Below, in pieces: positions 10,801 through 21,890 of a DNA stretch of 64,000 nucleotides. The notes under the pieces were generated by a model that was not told where the DNA came from, did not search any database, and saw only the letters and a list, made by a program, of their open reading frames with translations. Where the stretch lies: the NCBI RefSeq assembly GCF_963259705.1, contig NC_081846.1, positions 91,028,641 to 91,092,640 on the forward strand, in the 5' to 3' direction. Positions within the stretch are counted from its first letter, which is position 1; each line of letters opens with the position of its first letter. Both the position numbers and the translations under genes were made by a program. The stretch comes from Myotis daubentonii (Eukaryota; Chordata; Mammalia; Chiroptera; Vespertilionidae).

Positions 10801-11091
10801 TGCGCTCCCACAGGGGGAACTCTGCTCAGCCACAAGCTAGGCTGATGGCTGCCAGCACAGTGGTGGTGGCGGGAGCCTCTCCCGCCTCCTCAGCGGTGCT
10901 AAGGATGTCTGACTGCAGCTTAGGCCTGCTTCCTGCTGGCAAGTGGACATCCCCTGAGGGCTGCCAGGCTGCCAGAGGGATGTCTAACTGCCATCTTAGG
11001 CCTGATCCCCCAGGGAGCGGGCCTAAGCCAGCAGGTGGACATCCTCCGAGGTGTCCCAGACTGCAAGAGGTCACAGGTTGGGCTGACGGAA

Positions 11092-11150
11092 CCCCCCCAC
11101 CCCCCCACTCCCCCACCCCCCCACCCCCCCCACCCCCCCACCGAGTGCAC
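11092..11150. repeat. C-rich simple repeat
   Basis: Runs of seven to eight cytosines separated by A or T at the 3' part of Helitron unit B. They match the poly-C tract also present just inside the 3' hairpin of the 20682 Helitron. Confidence 0.85.
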
Positions 11151-11330
11151 CGATTTTTGTGTACTGGGCCTGTAGTTGAGAAATAAAAGAAGTTGGATTT
11201 AAATACAGATCCAGCTGAATCAATGTCTCTATTTTAATGAAATCCCACTTTTGGTCTTTGAGCAGAATGTAGATCTATTGATGAGCAAAGATGTGATATT
11301 AGAAATACTTCTTTTTACTAGTTTCCTGCT

Positions 11331-12550
11331 CTTGCCTGTTTTTCATATTTTATTTTATTTTTTTAAATTTAAGTTTTTTATTGTTTAATGTATTACATAA
11401 GTCTCTTTTTCCCCCCACTGACCTATCCCTGGATGCCTCCAATCCCCAGTACATGCCCTCCCCTTCCACTGTCTGTGTCCATTGATTATGCTCATATGCA
11501 TGCATACAAATCCTTTGGTTGATCATGACATAGTTCTATATATAGAAACCCTGAAGACTCCACCAAAAACTATTAGAAACTGTAAGAAAATGCAATAAAG
11601 TTGCAGGATTGAAAAAATCAATGTACAAAAATCCACTACATTCCTATATACAAACATTGAAATTTCAGAAAAATAAATGAAAAGAATAATTTAGCAATTG
11701 TAACAAAGACAATAAACTACCTGGGAATAAACTTAACAGAAGATGTGAAATACGTGTATACTGAAAAACACAAAGCATTATTAAGAGTTTGAAGCCTAGC
11801 CAATTTGGCTTAGTGGATAGAGTGAGGGCCTGCAGACTGAAGGGTCCTGGATTCTATTCCAGTCAAGGGCACATACTCAGGATTTTGGCTCAATCCCCAG
11901 TAGGAGATTGTGCAGAACGAAGACCTAAATATAAGGCCCAGAACAATAAGTTACATAGAAGAAAACATAGGCACTAAACTTATGGGCCTTGGTCTTAGAG
12001 AAGATTTTATAAATTTGACCCCAAAGTCAAGGTAAGTAAAGCCAAAAATAAATGAATGGATTCTATCAAACTAAAAAGCTTCTGTACAACAAAAGAAACT
12101 GACAACAAAACAAAAGGCAACCAACCAAATGGGAGATAGTATTTGCAAACAACAGATCTGACAAGGGATTAATATCCAAACTATATAAAGAACTCATACA
12201 ACTCAACATCAAACAAAGAATCCAATTAAAAAATGGGCAGAGGGCCTAAAAGTACATCTCTCCCAAATGGCCAATAGATATGTGTAAAGATGCTCAACTT
12301 CACTAGCTATAATGAGATATCACTTCACACCTTTTTAGAATGGTTATTATCAACAAGTAATAACAAGTATTGGAGAGATTGTGGAGCAATGAAGCCCTCA
12401 TCAGTGCTGATGGGATTGTAGACTGGTACAGCCACTATGGAAAACAGTATGTTGGTTCCTCAAAAAATTAAGAAGAAAGCTATCATATGACCCAGCAAAC
12501 CCTTTTCTGGGTATCAACCTGAAAAACTCAAACAACATTTATCCTCTTTG
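11331..12550. mobile_element. L1 with 5' inversion (twin-primed)
   Basis: 11331-11530 is a bat L1 3' UTR on the minus strand, with its A-tail as T-rich DNA at the left. 11540-12550 is ORF2 and later L1 sequence on the plus strand, starting near 'aaaccctgaagactccaccaaa'. Opposed halves meeting at one point are the signature of twin priming. A SINE interrupts the inverted half at 11793. Confidence 0.7.
11793..11916 (+). repeat. Ves SINE fragment
   Basis: The tRNA-derived head is recognisable from 'ttggcttagtggatagag' (B-box-like 'ggattctattcc' later), then 'gtcaagggcacat' and 'ccccagtaggag'. The 3' tail is missing. It interrupts the L1 sequence 'gaagacctaaat'. Confidence 0.8.
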
Positions 12551-15490
12551 AGAGGATAAACAATATAGATGAACCTCTAGCCAGGTTCACCAAGATGCAA
12601 ATAGAGAGGACTTAAATAAACAAAATCAGAAATGAAAGAGCCAAAATAACAATTGACCCCACAGAAATACAAAGGATTATGAAAAAATACTTTGAGCAAC
12701 TCTATTCCAACAAACTGGACAACCTAGAAGAAATGGACATATTCTTAGAAAAATACAAGCTCCCAAAACTCAATCAGGAAGAATTAAAAAAAAACCTGAA
12801 TAGGCTGATAACTACCAAAGAAATTGAAGCAGTGTTCAAAAATCTTCCAGCAAACAAATCCCTGGTCCAGATGACTTTACAGGGGAGTTCTACCTAGCAT
12901 TCAAAAAAGAACTAAAACCTATCCTCCTCAGACTATTCCAAACAAATGAAGAGAAAGGCACACTTCCAAGCTCTTCCTATAAAGATAGCATTATCCTAAT
13001 TCCAAAACCAGATAAAGCCCACCACAAAAAAAAAAAAAGAGAACTACAGGCCAATATTCTGGATGAACATAGTTGCTAAAATTCTCAACAAAATTCTAGC
13101 GAATCGGATCCAGCATTACATTAGAAAGATCATACACCATGACCAATTGGGATTTATTCTGGGGATGCAAGGATGGTACAATATTTGCAAATCAAGATAT
13201 GTTATACATCACATAAACAAATTGAGAGACAAAAAATCACCTAATCTTATCAGTAGATGCAGAAAGGGTACTTGACAAAATCCAACACCATTTCTTGATA
13301 AAATCTCTCAGCAAAGTGGGAATAGAGGGGTAATACCTCAACATAATAAAAGCCTTATATAACAAACCTACCGCCAACATCATACACAATGGGTAAAAAT
13401 TAAATCCATTTCCCCAGAAGAACAGGAACAAGACAAGGATGCCACTTTCATCACTCCTGTTCAATATAGTACTGGAAGTGCGAGCTATAATGATCAGACA
13501 AGAAGAAATAAAAGGCATCCAAATTGGAAAAGAAGAAGTAAAACTGTCCTAATTCACAGATGACATGATACTACACATAGAAAACCCCAAAGAATTCATA
13601 AAACACTACTAGGCTTGCCCTGACTGGTTTGGCTCAGTGGATAGAGCATCGGCCTGCAGACTGAAGGGTCCTGGGTTTGATTCCAGTCAAGGGCATGTAC
13701 CTTGGTTGCAGGCACATCCCTAGCGGGGAGTGTGCAGGAAGCAGCTAAATTGATGTTTCTAACTCTCTATCCCTCTCCCTTCCTCTCTGTAAAAAATCAA
13801 TAAAATATATTAAAACAAACAAACAAACAAAAAAAACTACTAGACTTAATCAATAAATTTGTCAATGTAGCAGGATGCAAAATTAACACCCAGAAATCTA
13901 TGGCCTCTGTATACACCAATAATGAACTTACAGAAAGAGAAACTAAAAAAAAATCCCATTTACCTTTGCAAGCAAAAAATTAAGATACCTAGGAATAAAA
14001 TTAACTAAGGAGGTAAAGACTTGTAGTGGGAAAATTACAGAACATTGAAAAAAGAGAGAGGAAGACATAAATAAATGGAAGAATATACTGTGTTCATGGA
14101 TTGGAAGAATCAACATCAGTAAAATGTCCATACTACCCAAAGCAATATATAGATTCAAAGCAATCCCCATTAAAATACCAACAGCATATTTCACAGACCT
14201 AGAACAAACTCTCCAAAAATTCATCTGGAATTAAAAAAGGCCCCGAATATCCATAGCAATCCTGAGAAAGAAGAACAAAGTTGGAGGAATCACAGTACCA
14301 GATATCAAGCTATATTACAAAGCCACTGTTCTCAAAGCTGCCTGGTACTGGCACAAGAAGAGACATATAGACCAATGGAATAGAATAGAGAACCCAGAAA
14401 TCAACCCAATCCATTATGCTCAATTAATATTTGACAAAGGAGGCAAGAGCATAGAGTGGAGTCAAGACAGTCTCTTCAATAAATGGTGTTAGGAAAATTG
14501 TACAGATACGTGCAAAAAATGAAACTAGACCACCAACTTACAAATAAACTCGAAATGGATAAAGGAATTAAACATAATATGGGAAACCATGAAAATCTTA
14601 GAAGAATCCATAGGCAGCAAAATAGCGGACATATGTCGTAGCAATATCTTTACCAATACAGCTCTAGGACAATTGAAACTAAGGAGAAAATAAACAAAGG
14701 GAACTACATCGAAATAAAAAGCTTCTGCACAGCAAAAAACAAAAACAAAAAAAAAGAAACAAAAACCATCAACAAAACAACAAGAGAGCCCACTGCAAGG
14801 GAGAACATATTTGCCAATGTTATATCCGATAAGGGTTTAATCTCCAAAATTTATAGGGAACTCATACAACTTAACAAAAGGAAGATAAACAATCTAATAA
14901 AAAAATGGACAAAGAACCCAAGTAGACACTTTTTGAAAGTGGACATACAGAAGACCAAGACACATTTGAAAATATGCTCAAAGTCACTATTCATCTGAGA
15001 GATGCAAATCAAAAGAACATTGAGGTTCCATCTCACACCTGTCAGAATGGCTATCATCAACAAATCAACAAATGGCAAGTGCTAGCGAGGATGCGGAGAA
15101 AAAGGAACCCTCCTGCATTGCTGGTGGGAATGCAGACTAGTGCAACCACTGTGGATAAAAGTATGGAGTTTCCTCAAAAAATTAAAAATGGAACTTTCAT
15201 TTGACTCAGTAATCCCACTTCTAGGAATATATCCCAGGAAAACTGAAACACTAATCAGAAAGGATATATGCATCCCTATGTTCAGCCCAATTTACAATAG
15301 CTAAGATTTGGAAATAGCCTAAGTGCCCATCAGCAGATGAGTGAATTAGAAAACTGTGGCACATGGACACAATGGGTTACTATGCTGCTCTGAAAAAAAA
15401 AGGAACCCTTACCAGGACCTGGAGAGCATTATGCTAAGCAAAACAAGTCAGTCGGAAAAAGATAAATATCACATGATCTCACTCATTTGT
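12551..15490 (+). pseudogene. L1 ORF2 remnant
   Basis: ORF2 of L1 encodes the endonuclease and reverse transcriptase that copy L1 and SINE RNA into DNA. Here several frames must be joined to follow it. At 12679-12897 one reads KYKLPKLNQEELKKNLNR; at 13063-13275 another reads [14 protein letters not shown], the region before the RT core. Around 13541-13590 the catalytic FADD motif appears as FTDD, behind a stop codon. The C-terminal part (15000-15490) reads in another frame. No endonuclease domain is present. The copy is inactive. Confidence 0.85.
13613..13835 (+). repeat. Ves SINE, complete
   Basis: tRNA-related head with 'ggctcagtggatagag' and 'gggtttgattcc', then the Ves body and tail 'aaatcaataaaatat'. 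The duplicated site ACTACTAG is at 13605-13612 and 13836-13843. It inserted into L1 ORF2. Confidence 0.9.
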
Positions 15491-15894
15491 GGAATATAAT
15501 GAACAACATAAACTGATGAACAAAAATAGATCCAGAGACATAGAAGCATCGAAAGTCCAACCTCAGAGGGAAGGCAGGGAAGGGGGTAGGGGGTTAGAGA
15601 TCAACCAAAGGACATGTATGCATGCATATGAGCATAACCCATGGACACAGACTGTAGCGGGGAGAGGGCATATGCTGGGGGGATCATCCTGGGAGAAGTA
15701 ATTGGGAGCGGGGAGGAAACATATGTAAAACTTTAAACAGTAAATAATTTAAGTTAAATATATACTAGGGGCCCGGTGCACGAAATTCGTGCACTGGGTG
15801 TGTGTGTGGGGGGGGGGGTGTCCCTCAGCCCAGACTGCCCCCTCTCACATACTGGGAGCCCTCAGGCGTTGACCCCCATCACCCTCCAATCGCA

Positions 15895-16570
15895 GGATCG
15901 GCCCCTTGCCCAGGCCTGACGCCTCTGACAGAGGCGTCAGGCCTGGGCAGGGGACCCTCATTTCCCACCATCACTGGTTCTGCCCCCAGCCCAGGCCTGA
16001 TGCCTCTGGCCCAGGCATAAGGCCTGGGCAGGGGACCCCCAGACCCCTCCGATTGCTGGCTCTGCCCCTTGCCCAGGCCTGATGCCTCAGCCAGAGGCAT
16101 AGACCCCCATCACGCTCCAATCACCTGATCAGCCCCTTGCCCAGGCCTGACGCCTCCGCCAGAGGTGTCAGGCTTGGACTGGGGACCCACATCTCCCCCC
16201 GATCACTGGCTCTGGTCCCCGCCCAGGCCTGAGGCCTCTGGCCCAGGAATCATGCCTGGGCAGGGGACCCCCATCTCCCTCTGATCACTTGCTCCACCCC
16301 CCGCCCAATCCTGACGCCTCTGACCCAGGCTTCAGGCCTGGGCCGGGGACCATCATATCCCCCCAATCCCCGGCTCCCCCCACAACCCAGGCCTCATGCC
16401 TCTGGCCCAGGCATCAGGCCTGGGCAGGGGACCCCCAGCCCCCCGCCCAGGCCTGATGCCTCGGCCAGAGGAGTTGACCCTCATCACCCTCCGATCACCA
16501 ATCACTGGATCTGCCCCTTAACCAGGTGTGAGGCCTCCGGCAGAGGTGTCAGGCCTGGGCAGGGTACCCC
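15895..16570. repeat. GC-rich hairpin minisatellite
   Basis: Diverged units of about 100-120 bp built around 'gcccaggcctga' and 'tcaggcctgggcagggga'. Many units hold a self-complementary stem, for example GCCTGACGCCTCTG followed by CAGAGGCGTCAGGC. The same repeat occurs in the Helitron at 19677. Confidence 0.75.
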
Positions 16571-16916
16571 CAGCTCCCCACAATTGCAGGCTCCGCCCCT
16601 GCCCAGACCTAATGCCTCTGTCCTAAGCGTCTGGCCCGGGCAGCGGGGACCTGCAGTGGCAGCGGGGGGCGCTGTGATCGCGCGGGCTCTGCCCCTGCCC
16701 CTGCAGGACGCCTCTGTCTGAGGCATCTGGCCCGGGCAGTGGGGACCCGCAGCTGCAGCGGCCCCGCGATCTTGGCCTTTGCTTTAGGCCAGGCAAGGGA
16801 CCCCTAGCTCCTGGGACTGCCAGCCTCAACCATGCCCAGCTCCCATCGCTGGCTCCACCCTTACTTCCTGCTATCACTGGCCAGGGCAGAAAAGGCGCCT
16901 GATTCTCTGATCATGG

Positions 16917-16968
16917 CTGGGGGGCAGGGCAAAGGCGGCCCCAGGGCCGCCTTTGCCCTGCCCCCCAG
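16917..16968. repeat. 52-bp quasi-palindrome
   Basis: Two 25-bp arms, starting CTGGGGGGCAGGGCAAAGG, are perfect inverted copies separated by CA. The homologous site at 51789 is a perfect palindrome. Confidence 0.95.
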
Positions 16969-17090
16969 CTCTTAGCTCCCCCCTGGGTTTCCGATCACTG
17001 TCAGTGGCAGGGGGCTTCTTCCTGCTTTCCCTTTCACCTCCCTGCATTGTGCCTACATATGCAAATTAACCGCCATCTTGTTGGCATTTT

Positions 17091-17162
17091 AACTGCCAAT
17101 CTTAGTTGGCAGTTAACTGCCAATCTTAGTTGGCAGTTAACTGCCAATCTTAGTTGGCAGTT
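17091..17162. repeat. 24-bp tandem repeat, 3 copies
   Basis: Three identical 24-bp units begin AACTGCCAATCTTAG. Each junction forms the palindrome TTGGCAGTTAACTGCCAA. Related Helitrons have fewer copies. Confidence 0.95.
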
Positions 17163-17241
17163 AATTTGCATATAGCCCTGATTAGCCAATGAAAAGGGTA
17201 GCGTCGTATGCCAATTACCATTTTTCTCTTTTATTAGTATA

Positions 17242-18544
17242 TATATATATATATATATCTCCTAAAGGTTATGGCTCCACTGAAGAATCTGAAATAGTTT
17301 TTGAAAAAAGTAATCAACAGGCATTTCCATTTATAGCATGAGAACTGCAGGTTCCTTTGGCTAGTTTTTAAAGTCTTCTGAAACTCCTAACACATTCTGA
17401 CTGCTAGAGTACTAATTGCTAGCTAAATAGAGATGTTTTTCCTTTCAAAGTCAGGCTAATGCTGCACACTTACAGCTCTCCTCCTCTCAGTAGATCTGCT
17501 CACTGACAGAAAATGCAACCAAGGTGCTTTTAAAACAGGTTTGCAAACTTTTTTGCAGTGAGAGCAAGTGTCCACCAGGTGGCAAGCAGCACTGAAGCCT
17601 GGCGGGAGGGGTCTGCTCCCTGTCCACTGTGCTTCAGTGAGAGAGGCCTGGGATGCAGTGCTTCTCTGGGGCATGACTATGCTGCCATATGACGTTTGAC
17701 TAATTTCATTTCCGAAGAAGATGCTTGAAGGGGAAGAAAACAGGAGACCTTTATTTTTGCAAGAATAAAGGAGGAAACTTTACTTGAAGCTGATTTTAAT
17801 TGGGATTTGAAAAGGCTACTTTGAAAAAAATACTTTTATCACATGATGAAGGAGATTGGAAAAGGGAAATGTGAATTTCCTTTGGGATCCCAGAACAATA
17901 ATTTCTACAAGAAGACATTTAAAACCTGTAGTCTGTGATTCTATGTCTCTGCTTACCTCCTCAAAGTTTCCTAAAGGAAAATTAACATCAAGATATTCAT
18001 GAATAGCCAACTCCATGACGAGCTTGCAGTTGTCTGGAAGCAGAAAGGTGGTGGTCAGTCCTGCAGAGCCTAAGAACTGGCCATGTGCCTTCGGAAAGCA
18101 TTTTGTCTTCTCTCTGCTTCAGTTTTCTCATCTGGAAAGTGAGGATATAGGATAACCACTTACCTCAATAATTCTGACTGGATGGCCACTAATGGAGTCA
18201 TTTTCTGTGCCACATGATTTGTGACAGTATCTCCTTTACGTTTTACAACAATCCTACAGGCAGCCAATCATGTAATCTCTGTTGGTTACGGGAAAACAAG
18301 CACAAAAACTCGGGGACACCATGTCCGGGTCACAGGGCTGGTGAGGGCAGGAGTCGGGCTTCCAGCCCAGGCGTGACCAACTCCAAGTCTCAGTTCCTAT
18401 CCACTGCCCAGAAGCCTTTATGGATGATCTCGAAACATCTACTTTCTGTAAGAAAAACAGTGGAGAATTTGAAAAAGTTTTGTGAGAGCGGTAGAATAGC
18501 AGTTATTTAATTAAAAATAAAACCAGATAGAAATTATCTGCTTT
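17242..18544. other. unique sequence with (TA)n at its start
   Basis: A short TA run borders the Helitron. The rest, including the frames at 17456-17674, 17816-18016 and 18214-18510, has no recognised gene or repeat. Confidence 0.45.
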
Positions 18545-18995
18545 AAGTAATTGTAAGCTTTCTATTGATTCTGCAACAAATGACCACCAACAGTGGCTTA
18601 ATACAACACATGTTTATTGTTGTACAGTTCTGACATTCAGAGATCTGCAGTGGGTCTCACCAGGCTAAAAGTAAGGTTTCCATAGGGTTGGCTCCTTCTG
18701 TAGGTTCCAGGGGAAGTTCTATTCCTTTGCCTTTTTCAGCTTTTGGGGGCACCTGAACTCTTTGCTGTGGCCACCTCCTTCAGCCGCAGCGTCAATGACA
18801 GTATTCTCAGACACACTCTGGCTCTAGCTCCCATGGCTGCCTCTCTCACTTACATGGAGGGACCCTTGTCATTACATTGGGCACAGCCAGCTAATTCATG
18901 TTCATCTCAAGATCTCACTTCATCACAACTGCAAAGTCCCTTTTGCCACATAAGCTACCATATTCATAGGTGCTGGAGACTAGAACATGGACAGA
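18545..18995 (-). repeat. ancient MaLR-type LTR (MLT1-like)
   Basis: The phrases 'caacaaatgaccaccaacag', 'tggcttaatacaacac', 'acagttctgacattcag' and 'acccttgtcattacattggg' follow the order of MLT1-like LTRs in reverse orientation. Strongly diverged. The frame 18743-19021 is part of it and is not a gene. Confidence 0.55.
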
Positions 18996-19019
18996 CTGGA
19001 CAGACTCCCCACAGTAGCT

Positions 19020-19190
19020 GACCTGTATTGAGTTGTTACCATGTTCCACATACTGTACGTAGATTCCAACAGCTCAGTTAATATGATTAGACCCCTTTAA
19101 AAATGAAGAAGTGAAGATGCAGCAGATTTCATATGCAGAATCACAAACTAGTAGTGGCAATGTCTGATTCTATGGAACCGTCATCTTATT
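19020..19190 (+). repeat. MIR-type SINE
   Basis: MIR-like order: 'tattgagttgttaccatgtt', 'acagctcagttaatatga', 'aaaaatgaagaagtgaag'. Ancient and diverged. Confidence 0.5.
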
Positions 19191-19676
19191 ATTTTACACT
19201 CAAAGGATGTCATTGCAGTGAGAATTATGGTGCTTGCACAAGTGCACTTGATTTATAATTTGCTTTGCCATTTCAATTTACATTAGGCCTCCAGACCCCC
19301 TTATTATGGCTAAAGCTGCATCACCACACCAGGGAGCTGCTCCTTAGCTATGTCCCCTGGGTTGGCGTCTTTATACTGTACTTGAAAGACACTCAAAGTT
19401 CCATACAACATAATATGACTGTGAGCTGAAAAGAAATGTGTCATCCATGGATATATTTATGGCTCTTTATATACAATACTTTTTGTTATTAAACTTCCAT
19501 GTTTTTTAACCTTTTCATTACAAAATATTAAATGTATATACAACAAAATTGATTTACTTTTTATTTATTGTGTGGTTCCATGTTTTATCATATTTCAAGT
19601 GAGATGTAGAAACCTTCTCCTCACAGTCATTTTGTACCACCTCTCTTTAGGTTGTAGTTGTCATTTACACTATCTA
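19191..19676. other. unique AT-rich sequence
   Basis: No gene or repeat was recognised before the next Helitron. Confidence 0.45.
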
Positions 19677-20682
19677 TCTACACTAATAAAAGAGAAAAAT
19701 GGTAATTGGCGTACGACGATACCCTTTTCATTGGCTAATCAGGGCTATATGCAAATTAACTGCCAACTATGATTGGCAGTTAACTGCCAACAAGATGGTG
19801 GTTAATTTGCATATGTAGGCACAATGCAGGGAGGCGAAAGGGAAAGCAGGAAGAAGCCCCCTGCCACTGACAGTGATCGGAAACCCAGGGGGGAGCTAAG
19901 AGCTGGGGGGCATGATCGGAGAATCAGGTGCCTTTTCCGCCCTGGCCAGTGATAGCAGGAAGTAGGGGTGGAGCCAGCGATGGGAGCAGGACACGGTCGA
20001 AGCTGGCAGTCCCAGGAGCTAGGGGTCCCTTGCCTGGGCCTAAAGCGGAGCCCACGATCACGGGGCCGCTGCTGCTGCGGGTCCCCGCTGCCCAGGCCGG
20101 ACGCCTCAGCCAGAGGCATTAGGCCTGGGCAGGGGCGGAGCCTGCAACCGCCCGGAGCTGGGGGTCCCCTGCCCAGGCCTGACACCCCTGCCGGAGGCCT
20201 CAGGCCTGGTCAAGGGGCCGATCCGGTGATTGGTGATCGGAGGGTGATGAGGGTCAACTCCTCTGACCAAGGCATCAGGCCTGGGCAGGGGGCAGAGCCG
20301 GGGATTGGGGGGATATGATGGTCCCCTTGCCCAGGCCTGAAGCCTGGGTCAGAGGCGTCAGGCTTGGGCGGGGGGTGGAGCCAGCGATCAGAGGAAGATG
20401 GGGGTCCCCTGCCCAGGCATGATTCCTGGGCCAGAGGCCTCAGGCCTGGGCGGGGGCCAGAGCCAGTGATCGGGGGGAGATGGGGGTCCCCTGTCCAAGC
20501 CTGACACCTCTGGCAGAGGCGTCAGGCCTGGGTAAGGGCCAATCCTGCGATTGGAGGGTGATGGGGGTCAACGCCTGAGGGCTCCCAGTTTGTGAGAGGG
20601 GGCAGGCTGGGCTGAGGGACACTCCCCCCCCCCCCACACACACACACACCCAGTGCACGAATTTCGTGCACCGGGCCCCTAG
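19677..20682 (+). mobile_element. long non-autonomous Helitron
   Basis: It starts TCTACACTAATAAAAGAG after an A and ends with the perfect hairpin GTGCACGAATTTCGTGCAC (20653-20671), then CCCCTAG before T. Same family as 15765 and 51428 but in opposite orientation. The 52-bp palindrome of its relatives is missing here, leaving only 'ctggggggcatgatcgg', and the 24-bp repeat is present only as one interrupted unit. The intact termini make this the cleanest copy in the window. Confidence 0.92.
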
Positions 20683-20866
20683 TTTTATTATATAAGATTT
20701 CTGTCTCTCTTCTTTCATTCTGGAAGTGCAAAATGCCATGTTGTATAACTTCTATTTAAATAACTTCCCTGAGCATTTTCTTTTAAAAATCTGCTAACAA
20801 ATTTTATCAGTTTTTTCTTCTTCTAAGAATTTATTTATTATACTTTTGTTCCTTCAGGGTACTTTT

Positions 20867-21080
20867 TTTTTTATATTTTATTGATTTTTTACAGAGAGGA
20901 AGGGAGAGAGATAGAGAGTTAGAAACATCGATGAGAGAGAAACATCGATCAGCTGCCTCCTGCACATCTCCTACTGGAGATATGCCCGCAACCCAGGTAC
21001 ATGCCCCTGACCGGAATCGAACCTGGGACCCCTCAGTCCGCAGGCCGACGCTCCATCCACTGAGCCAAACCGGTTTCGGC
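20867..21080 (-). repeat. Ves SINE, complete
   Basis: The minus strand carries the tRNA-like head ('ttggctcagtggatggagcg') and the body with 'catcgatgtttctc'. The 16-bp duplication CCTTCAGGGTACTTTT is perfect at 20851-20866 and 21081-21096, so the insertion is well preserved. Confidence 0.93.
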
Positions 21081-21189
21081 CCTTCAGGGTACTTTTGATA
21101 GATGTAGATTCTGAGCTCACAATTCTTTACTTTCATCAATCTAAATGCAGTGTCACTGTTCTCTGGCATCCTTGGCTTTTTTCTTTTTC

Positions 21190-21890
21190 TTTCTTATTTT
21201 TTTTTAAATAAATTCACCATCATTTGAATTATTTTTGTCCTATTAATAATTCCTTATTTTCATTTAATTACTTTCAATATATTTTAACCTTTATTTATTA
21301 AATTTTCAGCTGTTTCATTATGATGTATCTGAATGTTTGGGGTTCATTGAAATTTTGTATCTTTTAATTTATATATGTTGCCAACTTTTTTCAGCTATTA
21401 TTTCTTTACTTTTCTTATTTTTTCCTGTGCCATGTTTCCTTCCATTCCTCTGGGACTCTGATAACAGAAATTTTAGATCTTTGGTTTTTTCTCACAGTTC
21501 CTTGAGGCTCTGTTATTGTTTTCTTCTGTCATTATTTTCTTCTTTCCTTTATCTTTTTTCAGATTAAGTAATTTTTATTGATGTATCTTTGAATTTATTA
21601 ATTCTTTTCTTTGTTTTATCCATTTTTACTTAGCCTATACAACAATTATTTTGAAAATTTTGTTATGTTTTCATTTGTAAATTTTCAATTTGGTTCTTTT
21701 TTTATATCTTCCATCTTTTCTTCTGAGCCTCTTTGTCTTTTTATTTGTTTCAAAAATATTCAACCTTACTTTTGGATCATATTAATAAGAGCTACTTTAA
21801 AATGTTTATTTGATAATTTCAACATCTCTGTCATCTCATGGTTAACATCAATTGGCATTTTTTGCCTTGCAAAGTGTTAAGATTTCCTGC
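21190..21890 (-). repeat. old L1, ORF1/5' portion
   Basis: T-rich plus strand with 'tttcagctattatttcttta' and 'tggggttcattgaa', which resemble the reverse complement of L1 5'/ORF1 sequence, as also seen at 36700-37200. Old and diverged; edges uncertain. Confidence 0.5.

Larger units (their letters stand above)
10670..11175 (+). mobile_element. Helitron unit B of a head-to-tail dimer
   Basis: It begins TCCTATATAATAAAAGGG directly on the end of unit A and ends TGTAG before T, next to a decayed hairpin (GTGCACCGATTTTTGTGTAC). The interior has an inverted pair of CTCF-like motifs and a long imperfect stem of 'ggatgtc...gacatcc' type at 10900-11045. Confidence 0.87.
12551..15764 (+). mobile_element. 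5'-truncated L1 (bat LINE-1)
   Basis: L1 ORF2 from ahead of the reverse transcriptase to the 3' UTR, ending in 'aaacagtaaataattt'. It is interrupted by a full Ves SINE at 13613 and its tail by the Helitron at 15765. Its sequence is close to the L1 at 42747 but broken at many sites. Confidence 0.88.
15765..17241 (-). mobile_element. long non-autonomous Helitron
   Basis: The minus-strand 3' end is at 15765: CTAG after A, with the perfect hairpin GTGCACGAAATTCGTGCAC (15776-15794). The 5' end, ending near 17241, reads ACTAATAAAAGAGAAA; its first bases are blurred by an adjacent TA run. Related to the copies at 19677 and 51428. It contains a GC-rich hairpin minisatellite, a 52-bp quasi-palindrome and a tripled 24-bp repeat. 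The short frames inside are repeat artefacts. Confidence 0.87.

Noticed and set aside
10826..11186. Overlapping frames on both strands in the Helitron dimer
   Set aside because: Frames change with small indels between the three dimer copies and encode low-complexity G/P-rich sequence from C-rich repeats.
13613..13835. tRNA gene
   Set aside because: The tRNA-like head belongs to a Ves SINE with body, tail and target duplication; it is not a free tRNA gene. The same applies to the other SINEs.
18743..19021. 92-codon frame as a host exon
   Set aside because: It coincides with an ancient MaLR-like LTR and a MIR start.
20683..20698. A second Helitron starting at TTTTATTATATAAGA after the 20682 end
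   Set aside because: Only about 15 bp resemble an inverted Helitron start; no further sequence or opposite end follows.
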